From Actinophytocola sp963840275 (lineage in GTDB: Bacteria > Actinomycetota > Actinomycetes > Mycobacteriales > Pseudonocardiaceae): a stretch of 64,000 bases of DNA. The stretch spans positions 992,001 through 1,056,000 of the forward strand of contig CAWIYK010000007.1 of the NCBI GenBank assembly GCA_963840275.1. Reading direction: 5' to 3'. Shown one piece after another: positions 8,808 to 18,200 of the stretch. Each line of letters opens with the position of its first letter. Position 1 is the stretch's first letter. A program made the translations under genes and the position numbers. A model generated the notes under the pieces. It made no database searches. It saw nothing but the letters and a program-made list of their open reading frames with translations, and was not told where the DNA came from.

Positions 8808-8839
8808 ACCCCGGCGCCGGGGTCCGCGAGCAATCGCGG
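8808..8839 (+). terminator. Two back-to-back hairpins between iniB and iniA
   Basis: A 16-bp perfect palindrome, ACCCCGGCGCCGGGGT (8808-8823), abuts a stem-loop with arms CCGCGA (8824-8829) and TCGCGG (8834-8839) around a GCAA loop, which is a GNRA tetraloop. They sit 33 nt after the iniB stop and 23 nt before the iniA start. There is no T-run, which is common for actinomycete terminators. A partial terminator, an attenuator or an mRNA-stability element that lowers iniA relative to iniB are all possible. Confidence 0.5.
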
Positions 8840-8861
8840 GCCCCGGCCCCCTTACACCCGT

Positions 8862-10703
8862 ATGGGGGAGCACGGCACACTCATCCGGGTGAGGACTCAG
8901 CCCTGGCTCACCGTTCTCGACGACACCATCGCGGCCTGCATGACGCACCACCGCACTGACCTGGCCGGAAAGTTGGAGAAGCGGCGTTCGTTACTCCTCG
9001 AGCCGACGCTGCGCGTGCCCGTCATCGGCGAGCTGAACCAGGGCAAGAGTCAGTTGGTGAACGCCCTCGTGAACGCTCCGGTGTGTGCTGTCGGCGATGA
9101 TGTGACGACAATCACTCCGACCACGGTGACGCATTCGCCGACCCCCACCGCGGCCCTCGTGACCGACATCCCGACCTCCGGCCGCCGCGCGATCGGCCCG
9201 TCGAGCGAGCCCGCCCGTGTCCCGGTCCCGGTGGACGAGGTCGCGAGCCGCGCGGTGGTCAGCGCCCGCGCGGACGTCCACGCCGAGGTCGGCCTGCCGA
9301 GGGAGCTCCTCGCCGCCGGCCTCGTGCTGATCGACACCCCCGGCCTCGGCGGCGTCGACGCGGCACGCTCCGCCGCCGCGTTCAGCGCGATCGCCACCGC
9401 GGACGCCGTCCTCGTGATCTCCGACGCCACCTGCGAGCTGTGCGCCTCCGAGCTGGACCTCCTCAAGCAGGTCACCTCGCTGTGCCCGGTCGTCACCGTG
9501 GTGCTCACCAAGATCGACATCGTGCCGCGCTGGCGGAAGGTCGCCGAGCGCAACCGGGCCCGGCTCGCCGCGGCCGGCCTGCGGGTCAAGGTCGTGCCGG
9601 TGTCCGCGACCGTGCGCCTGGCCGCCGCGAAGACCGGCGACCGGACGCTCAACGAGGAGTCCGGGTTCGGCGAGCTCGTCAGGACGCTGTCGCAGGACGT
9701 GCTGGGCAACGGCGACGCGATCGCCCGCGGCACCACCGCCGTGCTGGCGTCGCAGGCCACGAAGCAGCTGCTCGGCCCGCTGTCCGACGCGCTCACCGAG
9801 GCCACCGGCGGTGAGCAGGGCCGTGCGCAGGTGCAGTGGCGTGCCGCCCAGCACCGCCTCGACGAGCTGCGCAGACGCACGACCAGATGGCAGACCATGC
9901 TCTCCGACGAGGTCGCCGACCTGATCTCGGACGTGGAGTTCGACCTGCGCGACCGGACCCGCAAGATCGTCCGCGCGGCCGACGAGTTCTTCGACGCCGC
10001 CGACCCGGCGAAGGAGTGGGACGACTTCGAGTACTGGCTGCGCGACGCGCTCGCCGAGACCGCCGACGTCAACTTCTCCTGGCTCGTCGAGCGGTTCGGC
10101 TGGGTGGCGGAGAAGATCGCGCGCCAGGTCGCGCTGGACGAGGCCGTGCCGGAGGCGCTGGCGGCCGAGGGGCTGCTCGACCACGTCGGCGGCCTCGAGC
10201 CGCCGAAGGTGGAGAAGTTCACCATCGGCCAGCAGCTGTTCGTCGGCCTGCGCGGCTCCTACGGCGGGTTGCTCATGTTCGGTCTCGCGACCACGATCGC
10301 CGGCATGCCGCTGATCAACCCGATCTCACTCGGCGCGGGCGCAGCGTTCGGCGCGAAGAGCGTCTGGGACGAGCGGTCCGGTCGGCTCAAGCGGCGGCAG
10401 GCGATCGCGAAGGCCACCGCGCAGCGCCACGTCGACGATTTCTTCCTCTCCTACGGCAAGGCGAGCCGCGACACCGCGCGACAGGTCCAGCGCAGACTGC
10501 GCGACCACTTCACGGCGGTCGTCGAGCGGCTGCAGAGCGGCATCGCCGAGCAGGCCACCACCGCCAAGCGCGCCGCGGAGGCCGAGCTCGCCGACCGCAG
10601 GCGGCGCAGCATGGAGATCAAGGCCGAGGTCGACCGGCTCGTCGGGCTGCACAAGCGGATCCAGGCGCTCGTGGGACCGCGGCCGAAGGGACTGACCGCG
10701 TGA
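8862..10703 (+). CDS. iniA: Dynamin-like GTPase, IniA-like
   Basis: This 613-residue protein is a bacterial dynamin-like GTPase. The G1 P-loop is GELNQGKS (residues 56-63), switch I threonines lie in VTTITPTTVT (81-90), G3 is DTPG (158-161) and G4 is TKID (216-219). Long helical segments follow. A hydrophobic paddle-like stretch at about 465-498 (GLLMFGLATTIAGMPLINPI) could insert in membranes. Mycobacterial IniA mediates membrane fission and helps tolerance of cell-wall drugs. The ATG at 8862 lacks a clear Shine-Dalgarno; a GTG at 8889 giving VRTQPWLTVLDD is a serious alternative. The stop overlaps the next GTPase start (GTGA). Confidence 0.85.
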   Translation: MGEHGTLIRVRTQPWLTVLDDTIAACMTHHRTDLAGKLEKRRSLLLEPTLRVPVIGELNQGKSQLVNALVNAPVCAVGDDVTTITPTTVTHSPTPTAALVTDIPTSGRRAIGPSSEPARVPVPVDEVASRAVVSARADVHAEVGLPRELLAAGLVLIDTPGLGGVDAARSAAAFSAIATADAVLVISDATCELCASELDLLKQVTSLCPVVTVVLTKIDIVPRWRKVAERNRARLAAAGLRVKVVPVSATVRLAAAKTGDRTLNEESGFGELVRTLSQDVLGNGDAIARGTTAVLASQATKQLLGPLSDALTEATGGEQGRAQVQWRAAQHRLDELRRRTTRWQTMLSDEVADLISDVEFDLRDRTRKIVRAADEFFDAADPAKEWDDFEYWLRDALAETADVNFSWLVERFGWVAEKIARQVALDEAVPEALAAEGLLDHVGGLEPPKVEKFTIGQQLFVGLRGSYGGLLMFGLATTIAGMPLINPISLGAGAAFGAKSVWDERSGRLKRRQAIAKATAQRHVDDFFLSYGKASRDTARQVQRRLRDHFTAVVERLQSGIAEQATTAKRAAEAELADRRRRSMEIKAEVDRLVGLHKRIQALVGPRPKGLTA

Positions 10704-12154
10704 GGGGCGGCAACGAGCTCGCCGACCGCGCACGCACGATGCTGGTCGACGCGATGGAGCTGTACCGGGACAGCCCGAGGGCGACGAACTGGCTGCGCCG
10801 GCACGTCGAACGGCTGGCCGAGCCGCTGCGGGTCGCGGTCGCCGGGCAGCCGAGGGTCGGCAAGTCGACGCTGGTGAACTCGCTGGTCGGCGAGGAGATC
10901 GCGCCGCTGTCCGTCGAGGAGGGCAGCCAGGTGCTCGCCTGGTACCGGGGCAGTGCGACCCCGCGTGCCCAGGTGTACCCGACGCAGGCGCCGCCGAGGG
11001 ACGTGCCGGCCGCGCGGATGGACGGCAGGCTGCACATCGACCTGGAGGGCTGGCGGTCCGACCAGCTCGACCGGATCGTCGTCGACTGGCCGTCGCGCAC
11101 CCTGCGCGGGCTGACCCTGATCGACACCCCCGGCATCGGCGCCGAGTCCGCGTCCGACATCGGCTCCCGGATCTCCCTCGACGCGGACGCCGTGCTGTAT
11201 CTCATGCGGCACCCGCACTCGACCGACATCGGCTTCCTGCAGTCGATCCAGGACCATCCGATCGCGCGGGAGACGCCGGTCAACTCGATCGTGGTGCTGT
11301 CGCGGGCCGACGAGGTCGGCGGTGGCCGCATCGACGCGCTGACCTCCGCGAAGCGACTCGCCCGCCGGCACCGGGCCGACGTCGGGCTGACCGGGCTGTG
11401 CCAGAACGCGATCGCCGTGTCCGGGCTGCTCGCCCACGCCGGCCGCACGCTCACCGAGGACGAGCTGGAGTCACTGCGGGTGCTCGCCGCGGCCGCGCGC
11501 CGCGAGCTGGAGACCGCGATGGTCTCCGCGGACCGGTTCGTCGGCGACGGCGTGCCGATCCGCCTCGACGGGCGGACCCGTCTCGCGCTGCTCGAACGCT
11601 TCGGGATGTTCGGCATCCGGCTGGTGACCACGCTGATCCGGCAGGGCTTCGACACCGTCGGCCCGCTGTCCGAGCAGCTGGTCGCGCGCAGCGGGCTGGA
11701 CGAGCTGCGCGAGTCGATCCGGCAGTGCTTCACCGACCGGTACGACGTGCTGAAGGCGCGGTCGGCGCTGCTCGCGCTCGAGGTCGTGCTGCGGATGGAG
11801 CCGCGGCCCGCCGCCCGGCCGCTGGTCGGCGCGCTCGAGCAGCTCGTGGTCAGCGCGCACGACTTCCGGGAGCTGCGGCTGCTCGCCGCGCTGCACGGCG
11901 GCCGCACCGTGCTGCCGGACCCGCTCGCCGACGAGGCCCGCAGGTTGGTCGGCGGCATCGGCACGGCCCTGCCCGCGCGGCTGGGGTTCGGCCTGGACGC
12001 GACCGGCCACGAGCTGCACGACGCCGTGTCCGACGCGCTGCGCCGGTGGCAGGAACAGGCGGAGAACGGCGCGCTCGGCACCGGCCAGCGGCGCGCGGCG
12101 CGTGTCGTGGTCCGCAGCTGCGAGGGGATGTACGCCCAACTGACCCGACACTGA
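10700..12154 (+). CDS. iniC: Dynamin-like GTPase, IniC-like
   Basis: This is a 484-residue protein. The P-loop is GQPRVGKS (residues 49-56), G3 is DTPG (142-145) and the G4 position reads SRAD instead of the usual (N/T)KxD. A helical C-terminal half without an obvious long membrane segment follows. It is shorter than the preceding GTPase, matching the IniA/IniC size difference in mycobacteria. The GTG at 10700 overlaps the upstream TGA by 4 nt, so the two are translationally coupled and probably form a hetero-oligomeric membrane-remodelling pair. The altered G4 may change nucleotide specificity or affinity. Confidence 0.85.
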   Translation: MRGGNELADRARTMLVDAMELYRDSPRATNWLRRHVERLAEPLRVAVAGQPRVGKSTLVNSLVGEEIAPLSVEEGSQVLAWYRGSATPRAQVYPTQAPPRDVPAARMDGRLHIDLEGWRSDQLDRIVVDWPSRTLRGLTLIDTPGIGAESASDIGSRISLDADAVLYLMRHPHSTDIGFLQSIQDHPIARETPVNSIVVLSRADEVGGGRIDALTSAKRLARRHRADVGLTGLCQNAIAVSGLLAHAGRTLTEDELESLRVLAAAARRELETAMVSADRFVGDGVPIRLDGRTRLALLERFGMFGIRLVTTLIRQGFDTVGPLSEQLVARSGLDELRESIRQCFTDRYDVLKARSALLALEVVLRMEPRPAARPLVGALEQLVVSAHDFRELRLLAALHGGRTVLPDPLADEARRLVGGIGTALPARLGFGLDATGHELHDAVSDALRRWQEQAENGALGTGQRRAARVVVRSCEGMYAQLTRH

Positions 12155-12231
12155 GCACGGCGGGGCGGCTGGGCAGGTGGTGCGCGGGTGAACTAGGTTT
12201 GTGCGCCAGCAGACCTGGCCGAGGAGGAAAC

Positions 12232-12453
12232 GTGGCGCGCGACCCCGACACCATTCAGCGGGAGATCGAGAAGGCCCGCGACGCGCTCGCGTCGACGCTC
12301 GACGAGCTGGGCACGAAGGCCAACCCGAAGAAGCTCGTCGGCGACGCCAAGGCCGGCGCGCGCAACACCCTCGCCGACCCGAAGGTCAAGTACCCGTTGA
12401 TCGGGGTCGGGCTGCTGCTCGTGCTGCTGATCGTGCGCAAGATCTTCCGGTAG
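12232..12453 (+). CDS. DUF3618 domain membrane protein
   Basis: This 73-residue protein has the family's N-terminal amphipathic part (ARDPDTIQREIEKARDALAS, TLDELGTKANPK) and a single C-terminal transmembrane helix (YPLIGVGLLLVLLIVRKIF). DUF3618 proteins are small membrane proteins of unknown function, common in actinomycetes. The GTG start is decided by a strong GAGGAGG ending 4-5 nt upstream. It lies 77 nt after iniC and may have its own promoter. It converges on the next gene with a 16-nt gap. Confidence 0.85.
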   Translation: MARDPDTIQREIEKARDALASTLDELGTKANPKKLVGDAKAGARNTLADPKVKYPLIGVGLLLVLLIVRKIFR

Positions 12454-12469
12454 GGGACTCCCGGCGCGG

Positions 12470-12910
12470 TCAGCTGGTCGACGTGGCCGCCTCGTCCGTC
12501 TTCTCGGCCGGCTTCTCCTCGACGGCCGGCTGGGCGGCGGGCGCAGGCGGCTCGGCCGCCGCGCGTGGTGCGGGCGTCTCCGCGGCAGGCGGCTTCGCCT
12601 CCGGTGCCGTTTCCTGTGTCGACTCCTTGGCCGCCGCCGGCGGCGGCACCTCGAGCGGCGCCGCCGGCTCCGACTTCGAGAGCCGCGCGGTCAGGTACGC
12701 GGTCGTGAACTCGACCGCGTCGCCCTCCAGCAGGTGCACCACCGTGCGGTGCGGCTCCTCCGGGGCGAGCTTCTCGACCAGCTGGTCCGCCTTGTCGCGG
12801 GCCGCGATGAGCCCCGGCGCCCGCCCGGTCAGCGTCTGGCCGCGTCCCTTGACCGCCACCGTCCAGTCGTCGCCGTCCGGCGTGTAGTTCGCCTCGATCG
12901 GGTCAGCCAT
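12470..12910 (-). CDS. Small unknown protein with HicB-like N-terminus and Ala/Pro/Glu-rich tail
   Basis: This is a 146-residue protein. Residues 1-75 (ADPIEANYTPDGDDWTVAVK through EFTTAYLTARL) form an apparent beta-beta-alpha pattern like the partial RNase-H-like fold of HicB proteins. I see no paired toxin, so a HicA/B system is not supported. The rest is a low-complexity Ala/Pro/Glu/Lys tail ending EKTDEAATSTS. The start is the ATG at 12910, preceded by a GGGGTGGAG site; an upstream in-frame ATG gives an unlikely extension. It is cytoplasmic by sequence, with no signal or membrane segment. Function is unknown. Confidence 0.65.
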   Translation of the reverse strand: MADPIEANYTPDGDDWTVAVKGRGQTLTGRAPGLIAARDKADQLVEKLAPEEPHRTVVHLLEGDAVEFTTAYLTARLSKSEPAAPLEVPPPAAAKESTQETAPEAKPPAAETPAPRAAAEPPAPAAQPAVEEKPAEKTDEAATSTS

Positions 12911-13015
12911 CGACTCCACCCCTCGTCTCTCGCGCTCCAACCCCCATTGCACACCTTTCCCGTCGGGAAAGACACGTTCCGCTGACCATAAACGATCTGC
13001 CGTGACAGTGCGTGG

Positions 13016-13633
13016 TTAATGCACGTCCGGCCGCAGCCCGAACCACACCAGCCGCATGATCAGCTCGGCCGCCTCCTCCGCCCGGACGTCGTCCCGCGCG
13101 ACGTACCAGAGCGACAGCCGCTCACACGCGCCGACGACGATCTCGGCGTAGGCCTCCAGCTCGGTCTGCGGCAGGTCCGGCAGGAACGACGCGAACAGCG
13201 TCGCGTTGACCGCGGTCTGCTGCTGGCGCACCGCCTCGATCTCGTCGACCGCGCTCGGGCCGGCCACCGACGCCTCCGCCTGCAACAGCTGCCACGACCG
13301 CCGGTGCGAGTCGGTGAACTCGAAGAACGCGGTGAGCCCCCTGCGCAGCGCCTCCTCCGCCGACCCGACGCCCTCGACCGACGCGAGGGTCGCGGTCAGC
13401 AGCTCGGCCCGCGCCGCCCGGATGCAGGCGACCAGCAGGCCCTCCTTGGAGCCGAAGTACTCGTAGATCATCGGCTTGGACACGCCGACCCGCTCGGCGA
13501 TCTCGTCCATCGAGGTCGCCTGGTAACCCCGCTCGGCGAAGATCTCCTCGCCGACCGCGATCATCTGGCGCTCGCGCTCGGCCCTCGGCATCCTCCGCCT
13601 GCGTTCCTGCCCGCGTTCCTGGGTGCTGGCCAC
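13016..13633 (-). CDS. TetR family transcriptional regulator, divergent from a monooxygenase
   Basis: This is a 205-residue protein. The HTH region (about residues 22-68) reads MIAVGEEIFAERGYQATSMD, EIAERVGVSKPMIYEYFGSK and EGLLVACI, typical of TetR regulators; the C-terminal domain is helical and variable. The GTG at 13633 is used; the next in-frame options would cut the basic arm (RRRRMPRAERER). The gene faces the monooxygenase at 13705 across 71 bp that contain a 25-bp near-palindrome, so it is very probably an autorepressor and repressor of that enzyme. Confidence 0.88.
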   Translation of the reverse strand: MASTQERGQERRRRMPRAERERQMIAVGEEIFAERGYQATSMDEIAERVGVSKPMIYEYFGSKEGLLVACIRAARAELLTATLASVEGVGSAEEALRRGLTAFFEFTDSHRRSWQLLQAEASVAGPSAVDEIEAVRQQQTAVNATLFASFLPDLPQTELEAYAEIVVGACERLSLWYVARDDVRAEEAAELIMRLVWFGLRPDVH

Positions 13634-13643
13634 GGCGCTACTC

Positions 13644-13668
13644 TACCGGAAGTAACCTACTCGCGGTA
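13644..13668. promoter_or_regulatory. TetR operator (25-bp inverted repeat)
   Basis: Arms TACCGGAAGTA (13644-13654) and TACTCGCGGTA (13658-13668) are complementary except at two central arm positions, with a 3-bp spacer. The layout is TACCGnnAGTA-N3-TACTnnCGGTA. It lies 10 bp from the TetR GTG and 36 bp before the monooxygenase ATG, so a dimer bound here would block both promoters. Confidence 0.7.
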
Positions 13669-13704
13669 AGGTAGCGGGCAGTCGACGGCACGGAGGACGC
13701 CACC

Positions 13705-15174
13705 ATGGCTCTGACCAGGGAGTTCCACACCGTTGTGATCGGCACCGGGTTCTCGGGGCTCGGCATGGCCATCCAACTGAAGCGGGACGGCAGGAACGAC
13801 TTCGCGGTGCTCGAGAAGGCCGCGGACGTCGGCGGCACCTGGCGCGACAACACCTACCCCGGCTGCGCGTGCGACATCCAGTCCCACATGTACTCGTTCT
13901 CGTTCGAGCAGAACCCCGGCTGGTCCCGGTCGTTCTCGCCGCAGCCCGAGATCTGGCGGTACCTGCGCGAGGTCACCGACACCTACGGCCTGCGCGACCA
14001 CATCTACTTCGGCGTCGAGGTGACCGGCGCGCGCTGGGACGCCGACGACCACCGCTGGCACGTCACGACGAGCACCGGCGACCGCTACGTCGCGCGGTTC
14101 CTCGTGTCGGGCATCGGCGGTCTGCACCTCCCGAACATCCCCACGCTGCCCGGCATCGAGAACTTCCGCGGCGCCGCGTTCCACTCCGCGCGGTGGGACC
14201 ACGACTACGACCTCGCCGGCAAGCGGGTCGCGGTGGTCGGCACCGGCGCGAGCGCCGTCCAGTTCGTGCCGAGGATCGCGCCGGAGGTCGAGCGGCTGAC
14301 CGTCTTCCAGCGCACGCCACCGTGGATCATGCCCAAGCCCGACCACGCCATGCCGCGCTGGGCGAAAGCCCTGTTCCGGGCCGTGCCAGGTGCGCAACGG
14401 CTGTACCGCGCCGTCATCTACTGGCTCCTCGAGGCGCGTGCGATCGGCTTCAACGGCCGGCCGGAGCTGCTCAGGCTCGCGTCCAAGCTCGCGCTCGCGC
14501 ACATGCGCAAGGCGGTCGAGGACCCGGAGCTGCGTGCCAAGCTCACGCCCGACTACGTCATGGGCTGCAAGCGGGTGCTGATCGCCAACGACTACTACCC
14601 GGCGCTCACCAGGGACAACGTCGACGTGGTCACCGACGGCATCCGCGAGGTGCGCGCCAACAGCATCGTCGACGACAGCGGCGTCGAGCACGAGGTCGAC
14701 GCGATCATCTACGGCACCGGCTTCCACGTGACCGACGCGTTCGACTACCTCGACCTCACCGGCACCGACGGCCGCGACCTCGCGAAGGACTGGCGGCGCA
14801 ACGGCATCCAGACCCACCTCGGCGTCACGGTCGCCGGCTACCCGAACCTGTTCTTCCTGCTCGGCCCCAACACCGCGCTCGGACACAACTCGGTCGTGTT
14901 CATGATCGAGTCGCAGATCCGCTATGTCGCACAGGCGATGGCGCTGGTCGAGCGGGCCGGCGCGGCGGCGCTGGACACGAAGGAGAGCGCGCAGGCCCGG
15001 TTCCAGTCGGACATGCAGCGCAAGCTCGTCGACGGGGTGTGGACCCAGGGCGGCTGCAAGAGCTGGTACCTCGACTCGCACGGGGTGAACCGCACGATCT
15101 GGCCCGGGTTCACCTGGCGGTACTGGCTGCGCACCCGCAAGGTCGACCCCGAGGCGTTCGACCTCGTCGGCTGA
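13705..15174 (+). CDS. NAD(P)/FAD-dependent Baeyer-Villiger-type monooxygenase
   Basis: This is a 489-residue flavoprotein. It has an FAD motif GTGFSGLG (residues 13-20), the Baeyer-Villiger fingerprint FRGAAFHSARWD (154-165), an NADPH motif VVGTGASAVQ (177-186), and IYGTGFHV near residue 335. The YSFSFEQNPGW segment near residue 70 and the C-terminal CKSWYLDSHGVNRTIWPGFT are typical of steroid/ketone monooxygenase relatives in actinomycetes. It is a paralogue of the enzyme at 1030-2445 but has a different regulatory arrangement. The ATG at 13705 follows a GGAGG-like site. Control by the divergent TetR protein is strongly suggested. The substrate is unknown. Confidence 0.88.
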   Translation: MALTREFHTVVIGTGFSGLGMAIQLKRDGRNDFAVLEKAADVGGTWRDNTYPGCACDIQSHMYSFSFEQNPGWSRSFSPQPEIWRYLREVTDTYGLRDHIYFGVEVTGARWDADDHRWHVTTSTGDRYVARFLVSGIGGLHLPNIPTLPGIENFRGAAFHSARWDHDYDLAGKRVAVVGTGASAVQFVPRIAPEVERLTVFQRTPPWIMPKPDHAMPRWAKALFRAVPGAQRLYRAVIYWLLEARAIGFNGRPELLRLASKLALAHMRKAVEDPELRAKLTPDYVMGCKRVLIANDYYPALTRDNVDVVTDGIREVRANSIVDDSGVEHEVDAIIYGTGFHVTDAFDYLDLTGTDGRDLAKDWRRNGIQTHLGVTVAGYPNLFFLLGPNTALGHNSVVFMIESQIRYVAQAMALVERAGAAALDTKESAQARFQSDMQRKLVDGVWTQGGCKSWYLDSHGVNRTIWPGFTWRYWLRTRKVDPEAFDLVG

Positions 15175-15231
15175 CCTGTTCGGCGTAACCCCGTAGGCTC
15201 ATCGGGTCCGATCAAGATCTGGGGGCCCTAC

Positions 15232-18200
15232 GTGGAGTTCGGGGTACTCGGGCCGGTCGAGGTCCGCGAGGACGGTCGGCCGCGCGCCATCGGCGGCGGT
15301 CGCGAGCGCTACGTACTCGCCGTCTTGCTGTTGGGGGCCGGCCGGTCGACGTCGGCCGCCCGCCTGATCGACGCGCTGTGGGACGAGCCGCCGCCGTCGG
15401 CGAAGGCGCAGCTGCACAACATGATCAGCAAGCTGCGCCGCGGCATCGACGCCGGCCGCGACGACCTGATCGTCACCAACACCACCGGCTACGAGCTGCG
15501 ACTGTCCACCGAGGACACGCTCGACGTGCTCGAGTTCCGCGGGCTCGTCGGCGAGGGGCTGCGGGCCCGCGCCGACGGCGACGCGGTGGCCGCGGTCGGG
15601 CTGCTCGGCGACGCCCTGTCGCTGTGGCGCGGCCAGGCGCTCGCCGACATCCCCGACGAGCTGGCCGCGGCCGCCCGGCACGCGCTGCACGAGGAGAAGC
15701 TCGCGGCCGCCGAGGCGCGCCTCGACGCGCTGCTCGAGCTCGGCCGGCACGACGACGTCCTGCGTGAGCTGACCGCGCTGCTCACCGAGCACCCGTACCG
15801 GGAGAACCTGTACCGGACCAGGATGGTCGCCCTGCTCGGCTCCGGCCGGCGCGCGGACGCGCTCGACACCTACCGGCAGGCGTACCGCAGGCTCGTCGAC
15901 GGGCTCGGCATCGAGCCCGGGCCTGCGCTGCGTGAGCTGGAGCAGCGGATCCTGCGCGGCGAGGACGTGGCGCCGGAGCCGGTGCGCGCCGGCCGGGTGG
16001 TGGCTCGGCAGCTGCCGCCGCTGACCGCCGTGCTGACCGGGCGGGACAAGCTGGTCGCCGAGCTGCGCGGCGAGCTGACGCGGACCGACCGGACGAGCCC
16101 GGTGGTCGCGGTGCTCGTCGGGCCGGGCGGGGTCGGCAAGACGACCGTCGCGCTCGCGGCGGCCGGGTCGGCCGCGGCGGAGTTCACCGGCGGCCAGCTG
16201 TACGCGGACCTGCGCGGCAGCCAGGAGACGCCGGCCGACCCGGACGTGATCGTCGGCCGGTTCCTGCACGCGCTCGGGGTGCGCCAGTCCAAGCTGCCGC
16301 GCGACGGCGACGAGCGGATCGCCATGTACCGCAGCATGTTGGCGCGCACCCGCACGCTCGTGGTGCTCGACGACGCGGCGAGCGAGGAGCAGGTGCGACC
16401 GCTGCTGCCCGGCGACCCCGGCTGCGCGACGCTGATCACGTCGCGCCGGCAGCTCGGCGCGATGGTCGGCGCGCTCCGGTGGACGGTGCCGGTGCTCGAC
16501 CCGACCGACGCGCTGGAGTTGTTGGGGCGCATCGTCGGGCGGGCGCGGATCGCCGAGGAGCCGGACGCGGCCACCGACCTGGCGGCCGTGTGCGGACAGC
16601 TGCCGCTCGCGGTGTCCATTGTGGCCGCCCGGCTCGCCGTCCGTCCCGACTGGACACTGGGGGAGTTCCGGGAGCGGCTGTCGCGGGAGCGCGACCGGCT
16701 CGACGAGCTGGCGGTCGGCGACCTCGACGTGCGGGCCAGCATCGGCTCCAGCTACGCCACGCTGAGCGCGGGCGCACGGAAGTTGTTGCGGCTGCTGGGT
16801 TTGGTCGCGGCCGCCGACTGGCCGGCATGGGTGGCGCACGCCCTGCTCGGCTCGGCCGACCGGCGGCTGTTCGAGGAGCTGGTCGACGTGCACCTCGTCG
16901 AGCCGCTCGGCCGCGACGGCGCCGGGCAGGACCGGTACCGGCTGCACGACCTGGTCGCGGACTTCGCGCGGGAGGAGGTCCGCGCGGTCGAGTCCGATGT
17001 GGAGCGGACCGAGGCGCTGCACCGGCTGCTCGACGGCTGGCTCGCGCTCGCGGTGTCGGCCGACGGGCAGGTGCCGCACGGCGAGACGTTCCCGCTGCCG
17101 GTCTCGGTCGGGCCGCCGCCCGTGCGGGTGACCGCGCCGTACGAGTGGTTCGACGCGGAACGCGCGAGCCTGCTGGTCGCCGTGGACGAGGCCGTGCGGC
17201 TCGGCCGGCCCGACCTCGCCGGGCAGCTCGCGCTCCACATGTCCGGGTACCTGGAGCTGCGGTGCTTCTACGAGGACTGGCTCGGCGCGCTGCAGCGGGC
17301 GATCCCGCCGGTGCGGGCGGCGGGGCACGACGCGTTGCTGATGCGGCTGCTGAGCGCGTTGTTCGCGGCGCACAGCCTCGCGGACCGGTACCCGGAGCAG
17401 CCGAAGGTCGCCGAGGAGGAGCTGACGGTCGCGCGGCGGCTCGGCGACCGGGCCGCCGAGGTGACCGCGCTCGGGCACGTCGGCCGGGCGGCGCGGGACA
17501 ACGGCCGGTTCCGGCTCGCCGCGGACCGGTTGGCGCAGGCCATGGCGCTCGCGTCGGAGCCGCCCGTGGAGCGGCGGCCGCTGGTGGACGCGCTGGTCGG
17601 CAACGCCGTGCTGCACATCAAGTCGGGGGACCCCGCGCTGGCCGTCGAACTGCTCGACCGGGCGCGGGACGTGGACGACACGGCCGGCCGGACGGCGCGG
17701 ATCGTGCTGTACCGGTACCTGACCGCGCTGGCGCTCGTCGACCTCGGCCGGCTGGCCGAGGCACGGGAGACCGCGACCGTCGCGCTGGCGACGTGCGAGT
17801 CGATCGGCGACGACGTCGGCAGCGTGTACCTGCGGTGGACGCTCGCGTCGGTCGACATCCGCGCCGGCCGCTGGCGTGCGGCGGGCGCCCTGCTCGACGG
17901 GGCGCTGCGGGACGCGGAACGGCTCGGCGCGTTCGACGCGATGGCCGAGCTGCTGCGTGCGCTCGGCGACCTCGCGGCGGCGCAGGGCCGGAACACGGCG
18001 GCGATCGGCGCGCTGCACCGGTCGCTGGAGATCTGGCGGCGGCTCGGGTCACAGGTGCAGATGGCGCGAACCCTCGCGCGGCTGGAACACGTGCTGCGCG
18101 CGGCCGGCGACAGCGCCGCGGCGACCGCGTGCCACCGGGAATGGCGCACCACGCTGGCCGAGCTGGAGCTGGACGAGAAGTGCCTGCGCCTCCCGCCGTT

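Noticed and set aside
12470..12910. HicA/HicB toxin-antitoxin system
   Set aside because: Only the HicB-like fold pattern is visible; there is no small HicA-like gene next to it, and the Ala/Pro/Glu tail is not typical.
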